Notes: generated by a model not told the origin, from the sequence alone. A stretch of 64,000 bases of DNA from Cellulomonas edaphi (GCF_030362815.1 NZ_JAUCGR010000002.1:1054001-1118000), one strand, 5' to 3'. Shown: positions 33,619 to 42,369, numbered from the stretch's first letter. A program made the numbers and translations.

Positions 33619-33968
33619 CCGGCGCATTTTAGTCGCGTCCTGCCGGCGCGAACACCGGAGGCGGCGGGAGTCCTCGTCGCGCGGGCCTCCGGAAGCGCCC
33701 GCGGGGCGCAACCACCGCCGCGGGGTCCGTCAGATAGACTGCAGGGGTACATCGGTTGCCCGGTCGTCTCGGTTTCCCGGTCTGACGACCATCCCGCGTA
33801 GCCCCGAACCTCCTCGACGGAGTGCTCGGAGGAGCTCGCGGGACGACTTTCACGATCGGCTGCCGGCCAACCCGAGTGGCGACGACCGCTGTCGCCCGGG
33901 ATGCCCGACGCCCGTCGTCGGCCCCGGACCGCGCGCGGCGCACCACCCTTCGCAGTGAAGAGTCGACC
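33619..33968. other. divergent intergenic region with helicase 5' leader
   Basis: This 350-bp stretch holds no gene. It contains the leaderless promoter of the ferritin-like gene and a candidate -10 (TAGACT, 33735-33740) for the helicase, giving a leader of about 220 nt. Inside the leader, CTCCTC and GAGGAG (about 33812-33838) can form a hairpin. Long structured leaders are common for RNA helicase genes with cold or autoregulatory control. Confidence 0.45.
33626..33631 (-). promoter_or_regulatory. -10 element of a leaderless promoter (ferritin-like gene)
   Basis: On the minus strand TAAAAT is followed by seven bases and the ATG at 33618. It is the best -10 match in the window. Confidence 0.55.
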
Positions 33969-35684
33969 GTGACCACCATCGATCCTGAGATCGAGACCAC
34001 CGAGGCCTCCGCCCTCGCCGCCCCCATGACGCGTCCGCTGAAGAGCACGTACTCCTCGGTCCAGGCCGTCGACGCGTCCTTCTCGGACTTCGACGTCCGC
34101 CCCGAGATCGTCGAGGCGCTCGCCGCCGCCGGCATCACGCACCCCTTCCCCATCCAGGCCATGACGCTGCCGGTCGCCCTCGCGGGCCACGACATCATCG
34201 GCCAGGCCAAGACGGGCACCGGCAAGACGCTGGGCTTCGGCGTCCCGCTGCTCAACCGCGTGCTCGCCCCCGGCGAGGACGGATTCGACGCGCTGCCGGC
34301 CCCCGGCAAGCCGCAGGCGCTCGTCGTGGTGCCGACGCGCGAGCTCGCTGTCCAGGTGGCGGGCGACCTCGCCACCGCGTCGGCCAAGCGCTCGGTGCGC
34401 GTGGTGCAGGTGTACGGCGGCCGCGCGTACGAGCCGCAGATCGCTGCGCTCAACAGCGGCGTCGACGTGGTGGTCGGCACGCCCGGCCGCATGATCGACC
34501 TGCTCAAGCAGCGGCACCTGGACCTGTCGTTCGCCAAGACCGTGGTGCTCGACGAGGCCGACGAGATGCTCGACCTGGGCTTCCTGCCCGACGTCGAGAC
34601 CCTGCTCGCCGCCACGCCGGCGTCGCGCCACACGATGCTGTTCTCGGCCACCATGCCCGGCGCCGTCGTCGCGATGGCCCGTCGGTACATGACGCAGCCG
34701 ACGCACATCCGCGCGCAGGACCCGGACGACGACGGCAGCCAGACGGTCAAGAACATCAAGCAGGTCGTCTACCGCGCGCACGCGCTCGACAAGGTCGAGA
34801 TGGTGGCCCGCATCCTGCAGGCCAACGGCCGCGGCCTCACCATCGTCTTCGCGCGCACCAAGCGCACGGCGGCCAAGGTGGCCGACGACCTCGTCGAGCG
34901 CGGCTTCGCCGCCGGCGCGCTGCACGGCGACCTGGGCCAGGGCGCGCGCGAGCAGGCGCTGCGCGCGTTTCGCCACGGCAAGGTGGACGTGCTCGTCGCC
35001 ACCGACGTCGCCGCCCGCGGCATCGACGTCGAGGACGTCACGCACGTCATCAACTACCAGTGCCCCGAGGACGAGAAGACCTACCTGCACCGCACCGGTC
35101 GCACCGGCCGCGCGGGCAACAAGGGCACGGCCGTGACGTTCGTCGACTGGGACGACATCCCGCGCTGGGGCCTGATCGACCGGGCGCTCGGGCTCGGCAT
35201 CCCGGAGCCGGTCGAGACCTACTCGAGCTCGCCCAACCTGTACGAGGACCTCGACATCCCGGCCGGCACCAAGGGACGCCTGCCCAAGTCGCAGCAGACC
35301 CGCGAGGGCCTGTCGGCCGAGGCGCTCGAGGACCTGGGCGAGACCGGCAAGCGGGGCGGTGGCGCACGCCCCGTCGGCGGCGACCGGGGCCCGCGTCAGG
35401 GCGGCCGGGACGGTGGCAGGCGTGACGGTGGCGGCCGGGCCGGCGGCGCGCGTCGTGACGGTGGCCGCGGCCGGTCGGGCGGCGGCGACAGCCGTCCACG
35501 CACCGACCAGGGCCCGCCGACGACCTCGACGAACCCCGCACCGTGCTCCGACTCGGGCCAGGCACCGACGGGCGAGGGCGAGGCCCGCACGGGCGCACGC
35601 CGCGGCCGCAACCGCCGCCGCACGCGCAGCGGTCGCCCCACCGAGGGCGGCGCGCCCACGCAGTCGGCCCCGACCGCCGACTGA
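33969..35684 (+). CDS. DEAD-box RNA helicase, RhlE/DeaD type
   Basis: This 571-residue ATP-dependent RNA helicase has all core motifs: the Q motif region FPIQAMTLPVAL, Walker A AKTGTGKT, PTRELAVQ, DEAD in VLDEADEMLD, SAT in FSATMP, and HRTGRTGRAG. The C-terminal 110 residues are Gly/Arg-rich (repeated GGRD and RRDGG units), a typical RNA-binding and condensate-forming tail. It remodels structured RNA, for example in cold stress or RNA decay. The GTG at 33969 is chosen because it precedes the conserved start TTIDPEIE and has GAAGAG upstream. It corresponds to Rv3211. A strong terminator follows. Confidence 0.92.
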   Translation: MTTIDPEIETTEASALAAPMTRPLKSTYSSVQAVDASFSDFDVRPEIVEALAAAGITHPFPIQAMTLPVALAGHDIIGQAKTGTGKTLGFGVPLLNRVLAPGEDGFDALPAPGKPQALVVVPTRELAVQVAGDLATASAKRSVRVVQVYGGRAYEPQIAALNSGVDVVVGTPGRMIDLLKQRHLDLSFAKTVVLDEADEMLDLGFLPDVETLLAATPASRHTMLFSATMPGAVVAMARRYMTQPTHIRAQDPDDDGSQTVKNIKQVVYRAHALDKVEMVARILQANGRGLTIVFARTKRTAAKVADDLVERGFAAGALHGDLGQGAREQALRAFRHGKVDVLVATDVAARGIDVEDVTHVINYQCPEDEKTYLHRTGRTGRAGNKGTAVTFVDWDDIPRWGLIDRALGLGIPEPVETYSSSPNLYEDLDIPAGTKGRLPKSQQTREGLSAEALEDLGETGKRGGGARPVGGDRGPRQGGRDGGRRDGGGRAGGARRDGGRGRSGGGDSRPRTDQGPPTTSTNPAPCSDSGQAPTGEGEARTGARRGRNRRRTRSGRPTEGGAPTQSAPTAD

Positions 35685-35702
35685 CCGCACCCGCATCACA
35701 CG

Positions 35703-35738
35703 ACGAAGGGGCGCCCGCGACCGCGGGCGCCCCTTCGT
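35703..35738. terminator. strong terminator between helicase and MarC genes
   Basis: ACGAAGGGGCGCCCGCG and its exact complement form a 17-bp stem (35703-35719 with 35722-35738). Both converging genes could use it. Confidence 0.8.
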
Positions 35739-35755
35739 GCTGTCCGGCGCTCTGC

Positions 35756-36379
35756 TCAGGCGGCCTGCACGAAGGCGGTGACCGCGTCGGCGATCAGCTG
35801 GCAGGCGATCGCGGCGAGCAGCAGACCGGCGATGCGGGTGACCAGGATGGTGCCGGAGTCCTTGAGCACGCTGTGGATGACGTTGGCGAAGCGCATCGAG
35901 AGGTAGAGGCAGACGTGCACGGCGAGCACGCCGGCCGCGATCGCGAACCAGTCGGCGGGCGTGCCGTCGGACTGCTGCACGAACACCATGGTCGCGACGA
36001 TCGCGCCCGGGCCCGCCAGCAGAGGGGTGCCGAGCGGCACGAGGGCGACGTTGACCTTGGAGTTGCCCGACGGCTGCGGCTCCTCCATCTTTCCGGTCAG
36101 CAGCTCCATGGCGACGAGCAGCAGCAGCAGGCCGCCCGACGCCTGCAGCGCCGCCAGCGAGATGTGCAGGTAGTTGAGCAGCTGCTGACCGAAGATCGCG
36201 AACGACACGATCACGCCGAACGCGACGAGGATCGCCTGCCGCGCGGCCCGGTTGCGCTGCTTGCGCGTCATGGCGGCCGTCAGGCCCAGGAAGATGGGGA
36301 CCGTGCCGGGCGGGTCCATGATCACGAACAACGTGATGAACACGGACCCGAACAGCCGCGGGTCCAGCACGTCGTTCAC
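35756..36379 (-). CDS. MarC family integral membrane protein
   Basis: This 207-residue MarC-type protein has about six transmembrane helices and the family segments FVIMDPPGTVPIFLGLT and PLGTPLLAGPGAIVATM. MarC proteins are of unknown function; the early link to multiple antibiotic resistance in E. coli was not confirmed. The GTG at 36379 overlaps the stop codon of the upstream PHP gene (GTGA), so the two are coupled. The much longer open frame in this phase is a shadow of the PHP gene. Confidence 0.88.
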   Translation of the reverse strand: MNDVLDPRLFGSVFITLFVIMDPPGTVPIFLGLTAAMTRKQRNRAARQAILVAFGVIVSFAIFGQQLLNYLHISLAALQASGGLLLLLVAMELLTGKMEEPQPSGNSKVNVALVPLGTPLLAGPGAIVATMVFVQQSDGTPADWFAIAAGVLAVHVCLYLSMRFANVIHSVLKDSGTILVTRIAGLLLAAIACQLIADAVTAFVQAA

Positions 36380-37218
36380 GCGCGGATCACCTCGAACTCT
36401 CCTTGCTCCTCGATCGCCGCCAGGACGTGCGGCTCGGTGAGATTCTCCCCCAGCCGGTTGGCCTTGCCGGACCCGTGGTAGTCCGACGAGCCCGTGACGA
36501 GCAGGCCCAGGCGTGCGGCGATCCCGGAGAGGCGTTCGCGCTGCGCGGGCGAGTGGTCGCGATGGAACACCTCGATGCCGGCAAGGCCCGCCTCCACGAG
36601 CTCGTCGAAGACCGCGTCGGGCACCACCCGGCCGCGGGCGTCCGCGCCCGGGTGGGCGAACACGGGCACGCCGCCCGCCGCACGGATCGCCGCCACGGCG
36701 TCGGGCGCGTCGGGCGCGTAGTGCGGCACGTGGTAGCGGCCGTCGGCGCGCAGCAGGTCGTGGAAGGCCACGTCCCGGCTGGGGACCACGCCGCGGGCGA
36801 CGAGCGCGTCCGCTATGTGCGGCCGCCCGACGACGACCGCGCCGCGGGAGTGCTCGAGGACGTCCTGCCAGGTGATCGGCACGTCCCGGCTCAGCTTCTC
36901 GACCATCCGCTGCGCCCGGTGCACGCGCGCCTCCCGCGTGAGGTCGAGCTCCGCCACCAGAGCCGGGTGCTCCGGGTCCTGCAGGTAGCTGAGCAGGTGC
37001 ACCGAGATGCCGCGCGAGCGACCGGACACCTCCGTGCCCCTCACGAGCGCGACGCCGTGCGCACGCGCCGCCTCGGCCGCCTCGGCCCAGCCGGCGGTCG
37101 TGTCGTGGTCGGTCAGCGCGACGACGTCCAGCCCGGCGGCGGCCGCCTCGGCGATCACCTGGGCGGGCGAGCCCGTGCCGTCCGAGGCGGTCGAGTGGGT
37201 ATGCAGGTCGATGCGCAC
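36376..37218 (-). CDS. PHP-domain phosphoesterase
   Basis: This 280-residue protein starts with the PHP metal motif DLHTHSTASDGTG and later has LTDHDT, HPGADARG and GSSDYHGSGK. Together these supply the histidine and aspartate ligands of a trinuclear metal site. Relatives include the RNase AM/YciV type that degrades 5'-phosphorylated short RNA or 3',5'-bisphosphonucleotides. The GTG at 37218 is chosen because it starts directly at the beta strand RIDLHTH; the extra upstream frame is repetitive and lies in the repeat region. It is coupled with marC downstream. Confidence 0.88.
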   Translation of the reverse strand: MRIDLHTHSTASDGTGSPAQVIAEAAAAGLDVVALTDHDTTAGWAEAAEAARAHGVALVRGTEVSGRSRGISVHLLSYLQDPEHPALVAELDLTREARVHRAQRMVEKLSRDVPITWQDVLEHSRGAVVVGRPHIADALVARGVVPSRDVAFHDLLRADGRYHVPHYAPDAPDAVAAIRAAGGVPVFAHPGADARGRVVPDAVFDELVEAGLAGIEVFHRDHSPAQRERLSGIAARLGLLVTGSSDYHGSGKANRLGENLTEPHVLAAIEEQGEFEVIRA

Positions 37219-37280
37219 GATCCCCCACGCTAGCGGCCGTGACGTCACGCGCGGCCGCTCCCGCGTCGTCGCGACACCCC

Positions 37281-37803
37281 GCAGCCACCAGCCGACCGGC
37301 GCGCAGCCAGCCCGGCGCGCAGCGAGCGGACTGGCGCGCAGCCAGCGGACCGGCGCGCAGCCAGCCCTACGCCGACCGCGGGTCATACGGCACGAGCGCT
37401 AGCCGCGCGCCACACGCGGTCGGGCCGCACGACGCGCGGTCGGCGCTGCCGCGCAGCCAGCCCCGGCGCGCAGCCAGCCGACCGGCGCGCAGCCAGCCGA
37501 CCGGCGCGCAGCCAGCCCCTGGCGCGCGGCCAGCCCTGCGCCGACCGAGGGCCATACGGCGCGAGCGCTAGCCGCGCGCCACGCGCGGTCGGACCGCAGG
37601 ACGCGCGGTCGGCATTGGCGCGCAGCCAGCCCCGGCGCGCAGCCAGCCGACCGGCGCGCAGCCAGCCCCGGCGCGCGGCCAGCCGACCGGCGCGCAGCCA
37701 GCCCCTGGCGCGCGGCCAGCCCTGCGCCGACCGCGGGTCATGCGGCGCGAGCGCTAGCCGCGCGCCACGCGCGGTCGGGCCGCAGGACGCGCGGTCGGCG
37801 CGA
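37281..37803. repeat. nested tandem-repeat block, three units of about 170-186 bp
   Basis: About fifteen copies of a 17-19-bp unit based on GGCGCGCAGCCAGC are arranged in three clusters. Each cluster is followed by a longer segment of about 78 bp that starts CGCCGACCG at 37370, 37539 and 37725. The spacings are 169 and 186 bp, so the last unit has gained one small repeat. The 78-bp segment contains AGCGCTAGC and pairs of CCGACCG/CGGTCGG that could fold into large hairpins. All six reading frames stay largely open, an effect of composition. No gene is convincing here. Confidence 0.85.
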
Positions 37804-37904
37804 CCGACGGGGGTGGGCAGAGAGGAGCGAGGCCCGGGCGACGGTGCATGCGCTCCAGCAGACGTCCCGGCCGGACGCCCCGGGCGCGGTGGGACAATGG
37901 CCGC

Positions 37905-39446
37905 ATGAGCCAGGACGTGACGCCCGAGACCCCCGCACAGGCCGCCCCGACCGAGCCCCAGCCGCTGGCTGACCGCGGCTCGAACCGTGCCCAGCGCCCC
38001 GGCTCCCCCGAGTTCCTCCGCTGGATCACCTCGGGCTGGGACGCGCGCCCCGCGTCCAGCGCCACCCGCAGCCCGGCGGCCGACCACACCGCCGCCCGCC
38101 GCAGCGCGCTCTCGGCGCAGTTCCCGGGCGACCGCCTCGTCGTGCCGGCGGGCACCTTCAAGGTCCGCTCCAACGACACCGACTACCGGTTCCGCCCGCA
38201 CTCCGCGTTCGCCCACCTCACGGGCCTGGGTGTCGAGCAGGAGCCCGACGCGGTCCTCGTGCTGCACCCCGTCGCGGACGGCACGGGCGACGACGGCAGC
38301 GGCCACCGGGCCGTGCTGTACGTCCGGCCGATGGCGGGGCGCGACACCGACGAGTTCTTCTCCGACTCCCGCTACGGCGAGTTCTGGGTGGGCGCGCGCC
38401 CCACGCTGGAGGACCTCGAGACGTCGACCGGCATCCCCACCGCCCACGTCGACGAGCTGCGCGACGCGCTGTCCAAGGACGTCGGCCCCGACGGGGTGCA
38501 GGTGCTGGTGGTGCCCGGCGCCGACGAAACCATCGAGGCCGTCGTCGAGGAGATCCGGGCCTCCGAGGCAGCGGGCGAGCGCGACGAGAAGCTCGCCGAG
38601 GCGCTGTCCGAGCTGCGGCTCGTCAAGGACGCCTACGAGATCGAGCAGATGCAGCTGGCGGTCGACGTGACGATCGAGGGGTTCGTGAAGATGGTCGCGC
38701 GGCTCCCCGTCGCGCAGGAGCACGCTCGCGGGGAGCGGGTCATCGAGGGCACCTTCGTCGGGCACGCCCGGCAGGAGGGCAACGCGGTCGGCTACGAGAC
38801 CATCGCCGCGGCCGGTGAGCACGCCACCACGCTGCACTGGACCGAGAACGACGGCCCGGTCCGCGCGGGCGAGCTGGTGCTCATCGACGCGGGCGTCGAG
38901 GTGGACTCGCTCTACACCGCCGACGTGACGCGGACGCTGCCCGTGTCGGGCACGTTCACCGAGGTGCAGCGACGCGTCTACCAGGCGGTCCTCGACGCCG
39001 CCGACGCCGCGTTCGCCGCGGCCGTCCCGGGCGCGCGGTTCCGTGACATCCACGCGGCCGCCATGGATGTCATCGCCCACCGTCTCGAGGACTGGGGCCT
39101 GCTGCCCGTGCCCGCGGAGGTCGCGCTCGACCCGGAGAACCAGCACCACCGCCGCTGGATGGTGCACGGCACCAGCCACCACCTCGGCATCGACGTGCAC
39201 GACTGCGCGCAGGCCCGCGCCGAGCTGTACCTGGACGGCGTGCTCGAGCCCGGCATGGTGTTCACCATCGAGCCGGGCCTGTACTTCAAGTCCGACGACC
39301 TCATGGTGCCTGCCGAGTACCGCGGCATCGGCGTGCGCATCGAGGACGACGTGCTCATCACGGCGGACGGCAACGTGAACCTGAGCGCGGCGCTCCCCCG
39401 CGAGCCCGACGCGATCGAGGCCTGGATGGCCGACCTGCTGCCCTGA
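37905..39446 (+). CDS. pepP: Xaa-Pro aminopeptidase (aminopeptidase P, M24B)
   Basis: This 513-residue protein has an N-terminal creatinase-like domain (DYRFRPHSAFAHLTGL) and a C-terminal pita-bread domain. Metal ligands are visible in LIDAGVEVDSLYTADVTRT (two Asp), GTSHHLGIDVHD (His), TIEPGLYF (Glu) and RIEDDVLIT (Glu), the five-ligand di-manganese site of aminopeptidase P. It removes N-terminal residues preceding proline. The ATG at 37905 follows GACAAT and six bases, possibly a leaderless mRNA; an earlier in-frame start would extend into unconserved sequence near the repeats. The gene lies directly after the tandem-repeat block. Confidence 0.92.
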   Translation: MSQDVTPETPAQAAPTEPQPLADRGSNRAQRPGSPEFLRWITSGWDARPASSATRSPAADHTAARRSALSAQFPGDRLVVPAGTFKVRSNDTDYRFRPHSAFAHLTGLGVEQEPDAVLVLHPVADGTGDDGSGHRAVLYVRPMAGRDTDEFFSDSRYGEFWVGARPTLEDLETSTGIPTAHVDELRDALSKDVGPDGVQVLVVPGADETIEAVVEEIRASEAAGERDEKLAEALSELRLVKDAYEIEQMQLAVDVTIEGFVKMVARLPVAQEHARGERVIEGTFVGHARQEGNAVGYETIAAAGEHATTLHWTENDGPVRAGELVLIDAGVEVDSLYTADVTRTLPVSGTFTEVQRRVYQAVLDAADAAFAAAVPGARFRDIHAAAMDVIAHRLEDWGLLPVPAEVALDPENQHHRRWMVHGTSHHLGIDVHDCAQARAELYLDGVLEPGMVFTIEPGLYFKSDDLMVPAEYRGIGVRIEDDVLITADGNVNLSAALPREPDAIEAWMADLLP

Positions 39447-39482
39447 GTCGAGATCGGCCGCCACCGGCCGTCATCCCTGCGA

Positions 39483-39501
39483 GCGGGCCACCCGGGCCCG
39501 C
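39483..39501 (+). terminator. hairpin after aminopeptidase P gene
   Basis: GCGGGCC and GGCCCGC form a 7-bp stem with a 5-nt loop 36 bp after the stop. No T-run follows. Confidence 0.4.
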
Positions 39502-39519
39502 ACGAGCAGGAGGTCGGTC

Positions 39520-39807
39520 ATGGATCCCGCACCGTTCGGCATGCTGATGGCGGTCAAGGCGACCACGGTCGTCTCGACCAGCGCCTTCCCAGGCGCACCG
39601 GTCGTCGAGGTGACGCCCGGAAGGTTCCGGTCGTGGGTGGACTACTTCGTCACGCCGAGGGGGACGCGCGCGGGGGTGCGAGGCCGACGCGTCCGGATCA
39701 GGACTGCGGCGGCGCAGGAGGCTGCGTCGGGGTCTCCGGAGCGCCCGGCGCCTCGGGACCCGGTGCGGGCGCCGACCCCCCGTCCTCCGGCAGCCGCGGC
39801 TTCGTGA
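39520..39807 (+). CDS. small hypothetical ORF (doubtful)
   Basis: This 95-codon frame starts MDPAPFGMLMAVKATTVV and has a perfect AGGAGG six bases before its ATG. Its second half lies antisense to the 3' end of the general stress protein gene and turns into low-complexity Arg/Ala/Pro. Only the first 55 or so residues look protein-like. No family is recognised. It could be a real small protein with an extended tail or a chance frame. Confidence 0.3.
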   Translation: MDPAPFGMLMAVKATTVVSTSAFPGAPVVEVTPGRFRSWVDYFVTPRGTRAGVRGRRVRIRTAAAQEAASGSPERPAPRDPVRAPTPRPPAAAAS

Positions 39808-40375
39808 GCCCGAGCGGCTGGGTGGGCACGGCCGGCGGCTGGGTCGGCGTCGGGACGCCGCCCGCGGTGGCGGCGGGCGGCCATCCGGCGTTGACCCCGC
39901 CGATGCCCTGCAGCAGATGGCGCGCCTGGTGCGCCTTCTCCGGGTGGCACAGCACGGCGTAGGAGGACGCGACGATCTGGCTCGACGACGTGAAGTCGCG
40001 CCGCCCGCGGGCGAACGCGTACGTCAGCACGGAGAACAGCAGACCGAAGGCACCGCCGATGATGATCGACGGCAGGAACGGGCTGGTGCCCTCCTCCGTC
40101 GAGAACAGCGTCAGCACCAGCCCGACGAACAAGCCGAACCACGCGCCGGTGAGGAAGCCGCCGGAGGCGACGCGCGGGTAGGAGAGCTTGCCCGTGACCC
40201 GCTCGACCATCCGCAGGTCGGCCCCGACGATGGTCAGCATGGGCACCGGGAACGACTTCTCGGCGAGCAGCTCGACGGCGCGCTGGGCCTCCAGGTACGT
40301 CCCGTACGTCGCCACCGTCTCTCCCTGCGGCAGCGTTGGCGTGCGCGGGACCTTGGTGGGGCGGTTGAAGGACAT
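39698..40375 (-). CDS. general stress protein 17M-like membrane protein
   Basis: This 225-residue protein begins with a general-stress-protein 17M-like domain (ATYGTYLEAQRAVELLAEKSFPV). Two glycine-rich transmembrane helices follow (about residues 75-95 and 105-125). It ends in a Pro/Thr/Gln-rich tail of about 60 residues. The counterpart in M. tuberculosis is probably Rv1234, which also sits beside the MgtE-like and Mrp genes. The ATG at 40375 precedes the conserved MSFNRPTK. It is divergent from the MgtE-like gene. Its role is unknown. Confidence 0.75.
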   Translation of the reverse strand: MSFNRPTKVPRTPTLPQGETVATYGTYLEAQRAVELLAEKSFPVPMLTIVGADLRMVERVTGKLSYPRVASGGFLTGAWFGLFVGLVLTLFSTEEGTSPFLPSIIIGGAFGLLFSVLTYAFARGRRDFTSSSQIVASSYAVLCHPEKAHQARHLLQGIGGVNAGWPPAATAGGVPTPTQPPAVPTQPLGLTKPRLPEDGGSAPAPGPEAPGAPETPTQPPAPPQS

Positions 40376-40486
40376 GCGCTCGATCCTCCCCTGCCGCACC
40401 GGCCGCCCGCCACCCCGGCTCACCCCCGTGTGAGGACCAGGTCGGGCGCCACGCCCGCGACGAACCGCGCGCGGGCGCACAGCGTC

Positions 40487-40492
40487 TACTCT
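40487..40492 (+). promoter_or_regulatory. -10 element of a leaderless promoter (mgtE-like gene)
   Basis: TACTCT is followed by GACCCCT and the GTG at 40500. Confidence 0.5.
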
Positions 40493-40499
40493 GACCCCT

Positions 40500-41801
40500 G
40501 TGAGCAGCGTCGGGACCAGGGTGTTCGTCGCGCGCCTCGCCGGGACGACCGTCTTCGACCCCTTGGGTGACCAGGTCGGGCGGGTGCGCGACGTCGTCGT
40601 GCTGATCCGGCCCAAGGGCGCGCCCCGAGCCGTCGGCCTCGTGGTCGAGGTCCCGGGCAAGCGCCGCGTGTTCCTGCCCCTGACCAGGGTCACGTCCGTG
40701 GACGCCGGCCAGGTCATCTCGACGGGCCTGGTGAACATGCGCCGGTTCGAGCAGCGCGCGTTCGAGACGATGGCGGTCGGCGAGCTGCTGGACCGCGCAG
40801 TCGAGTTCGTCGACGGCTCCGGCACCGCCACGGTCGAGGACGTCGCGATCGAGCTCCAGCGCACCGGCGACTGGCTCGTCACCAAGCTGTTCGTCCGCCG
40901 GCACACCCCGGGGCACCGCAGCCTCCTGCGCCGCCGTGGGGAGACCACGCTCGTCGACGTCGGCGAGGTCACCGGCCTGTCGCGCGCCTCGGCGGCACAG
41001 GGCGCGGAGCTGCTCCTCGCGCAGTACGAGGACCTCAAGCCCGCCGACCTCGCCGACGTGCTGCACGACCTGGGCAGCACCCGGCGGCTCGAGGTCGCCA
41101 GCGCGCTGGACAACGACCGCCTCGCCGACGTGCTCGAGGAGCTGCCGGAGGACGACCAGGTCGCGATCCTGCAGGGTCTTGCCCTGGGGCGGGCCGCCGA
41201 CGTGCTCGAGGCCATGGAGCCCGACGACGCGGCCGACCTCCTGGGTGAGCTGCCCGACGAGCAGGCCGCCGAGCTGCTCGAGCTCATGGAGCCCGACGAG
41301 GCCAAGGACGTGCGCCGGCTGCTCGCGTACGAGGACAACACCGCGGGCGGCCTGATGACCACCGAGCCGGTCATCCTGGGCCCGGAGACGTCGATCGCCG
41401 CGGCGCTCGCGCACGTGCGGCGGCAGGACCTGACGCCCGCGCTCGCCTCGATGGTCTTCGTCGCGCGGCCGCCGCTCGAGACGCCGACCGGCCGCTTCAT
41501 CGGCGTGGTCCACCTGCAGCGGATGCTGCGCGAGCCCCCGCACGACTCGATCGGCTCCTACGTCGACACCGACATCGAGCCGATCCTCGTGGACGCGCCG
41601 CTCATGAACGTCACACGGCGGCTCGCCACCTACAACCTGCTCGCCCTGCCCGTCGTGGACCCCGAGCGGCGTCTCCTGGGCGCGGTCTCGGTCGACGACG
41701 TGCTCGACCACCTGCTGCCCGAGGACTGGCGCGAGGCGGACGACGACGGGGACGAGGCGGACGGCGCCCTGCCGGCGCTGCCGGAGGTGGACCGTGGCTG
41801 A
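40500..41801 (+). CDS. PRC-barrel/MgtE-N/CBS domain protein
   Basis: This 433-residue soluble protein has an N-terminal PRC-barrel region (VFDPLGDQVGRVRDVVV). An MgtE N-terminal superhelix follows, with repeated DDAADLL and LPDEQAAELLELM motifs, then a CBS pair (LMTTEP, VVDPERRLLGAVSVDDVLDHLLP). It matches the cytosolic half of the MgtE magnesium channel but has no transmembrane domain, so it cannot transport alone. It may sense Mg2+ or nucleotides and act on a partner. The GTG at 40500 lies seven bases after TACTCT. It overlaps the DUF1003 gene by 8 bp. Rv1232c is a likely counterpart. Confidence 0.85.
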   Translation: MSSVGTRVFVARLAGTTVFDPLGDQVGRVRDVVVLIRPKGAPRAVGLVVEVPGKRRVFLPLTRVTSVDAGQVISTGLVNMRRFEQRAFETMAVGELLDRAVEFVDGSGTATVEDVAIELQRTGDWLVTKLFVRRHTPGHRSLLRRRGETTLVDVGEVTGLSRASAAQGAELLLAQYEDLKPADLADVLHDLGSTRRLEVASALDNDRLADVLEELPEDDQVAILQGLALGRAADVLEAMEPDDAADLLGELPDEQAAELLELMEPDEAKDVRRLLAYEDNTAGGLMTTEPVILGPETSIAAALAHVRRQDLTPALASMVFVARPPLETPTGRFIGVVHLQRMLREPPHDSIGSYVDTDIEPILVDAPLMNVTRRLATYNLLALPVVDPERRLLGAVSVDDVLDHLLPEDWREADDDGDEADGALPALPEVDRG

Positions 41802-42300
41802 CCGCCTGGACCAGCCGCGCACCACCCGCCGCACCCTGATCCCGCGTCCGCGCGAGGCGGACGCCGCGGGCCGCCTGTCCGAGTCCATCGCTCGGTTCCT
41901 GGGCACGCCGACGTTCATCATCTGGCTGACGGTGTTCTGCGCGGCGTGGATCGCGTGGAACTCCCTCATGCCGGACCACCTGGTGTTCGACAAGCCGTCC
42001 AACGGCTTCACGGCGCTGACCCTGATGCTCTCGCTGCAGGCCTCGTACGCCGCTCCCCTGATCCTGCTCTCGCAGAACCGGCAGACCGACCGTGACCGCG
42101 TCCAGATCGAGCAGGACCGGCAGCGCTCGGAGCGGAACCTCGCCGACACCGAGTTCCTCGCCCGCGAGATGGCTGCGCTGCGCATCGCCCTGTCGGAGGT
42201 CGCCACCCGAGACTTCGTGCGCTCGGAGTTGCGCAACCTGCTCGAGGACATCCTCTCGGAGCGCGACGAGGCCGACGACGAGGCGGAGCGCTCGTCCTGA
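41794..42300 (+). CDS. DUF1003 membrane protein
   Basis: This 168-residue protein has two transmembrane helices (TFIIWLTVFCAAWIAWNSL and LMLSLQASYAAPLILLSQ) joined by a short loop, then a charged coiled-coil tail with many Asp/Arg/Glu. This is the DUF1003 pattern. The GTG at 41794 overlaps the end of the MgtE-like gene by 8 bp, so translation is coupled and the two proteins may work together at the membrane. Function unknown. Confidence 0.88.
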   Translation: MADRLDQPRTTRRTLIPRPREADAAGRLSESIARFLGTPTFIIWLTVFCAAWIAWNSLMPDHLVFDKPSNGFTALTLMLSLQASYAAPLILLSQNRQTDRDRVQIEQDRQRSERNLADTEFLAREMAALRIALSEVATRDFVRSELRNLLEDILSERDEADDEAERSS

Positions 42301-42356
42301 GCCGGTCGTGAGCCCGTCCTGAGCCGGACGGCCCAGGGAAGGCCCGCCGAGCGACC

Positions 42357-42362
42357 TACGAT
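42357..42362 (+). promoter_or_regulatory. -10 element of a leaderless promoter (mrp)
   Basis: TACGAT is followed by GGGCGCC and the ATG at 42370. This supports that ATG over the one at 42361, which overlaps the -10 itself. Confidence 0.5.
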
Positions 42363-42369
42363 GGGCGCC

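Noticed and set aside
37281-37803. CRISPR array
   Set aside because: Repeats are contiguous and nested, with no unique spacers of constant size and no cas genes nearby.
37383-39464. Long minus-strand open frame with repeated GWLRAGRLAAR units
   Set aside because: It runs antisense through aminopeptidase P and across the repeat block. The repeated peptide is a translation of the DNA repeats, and no start signal or family supports it.
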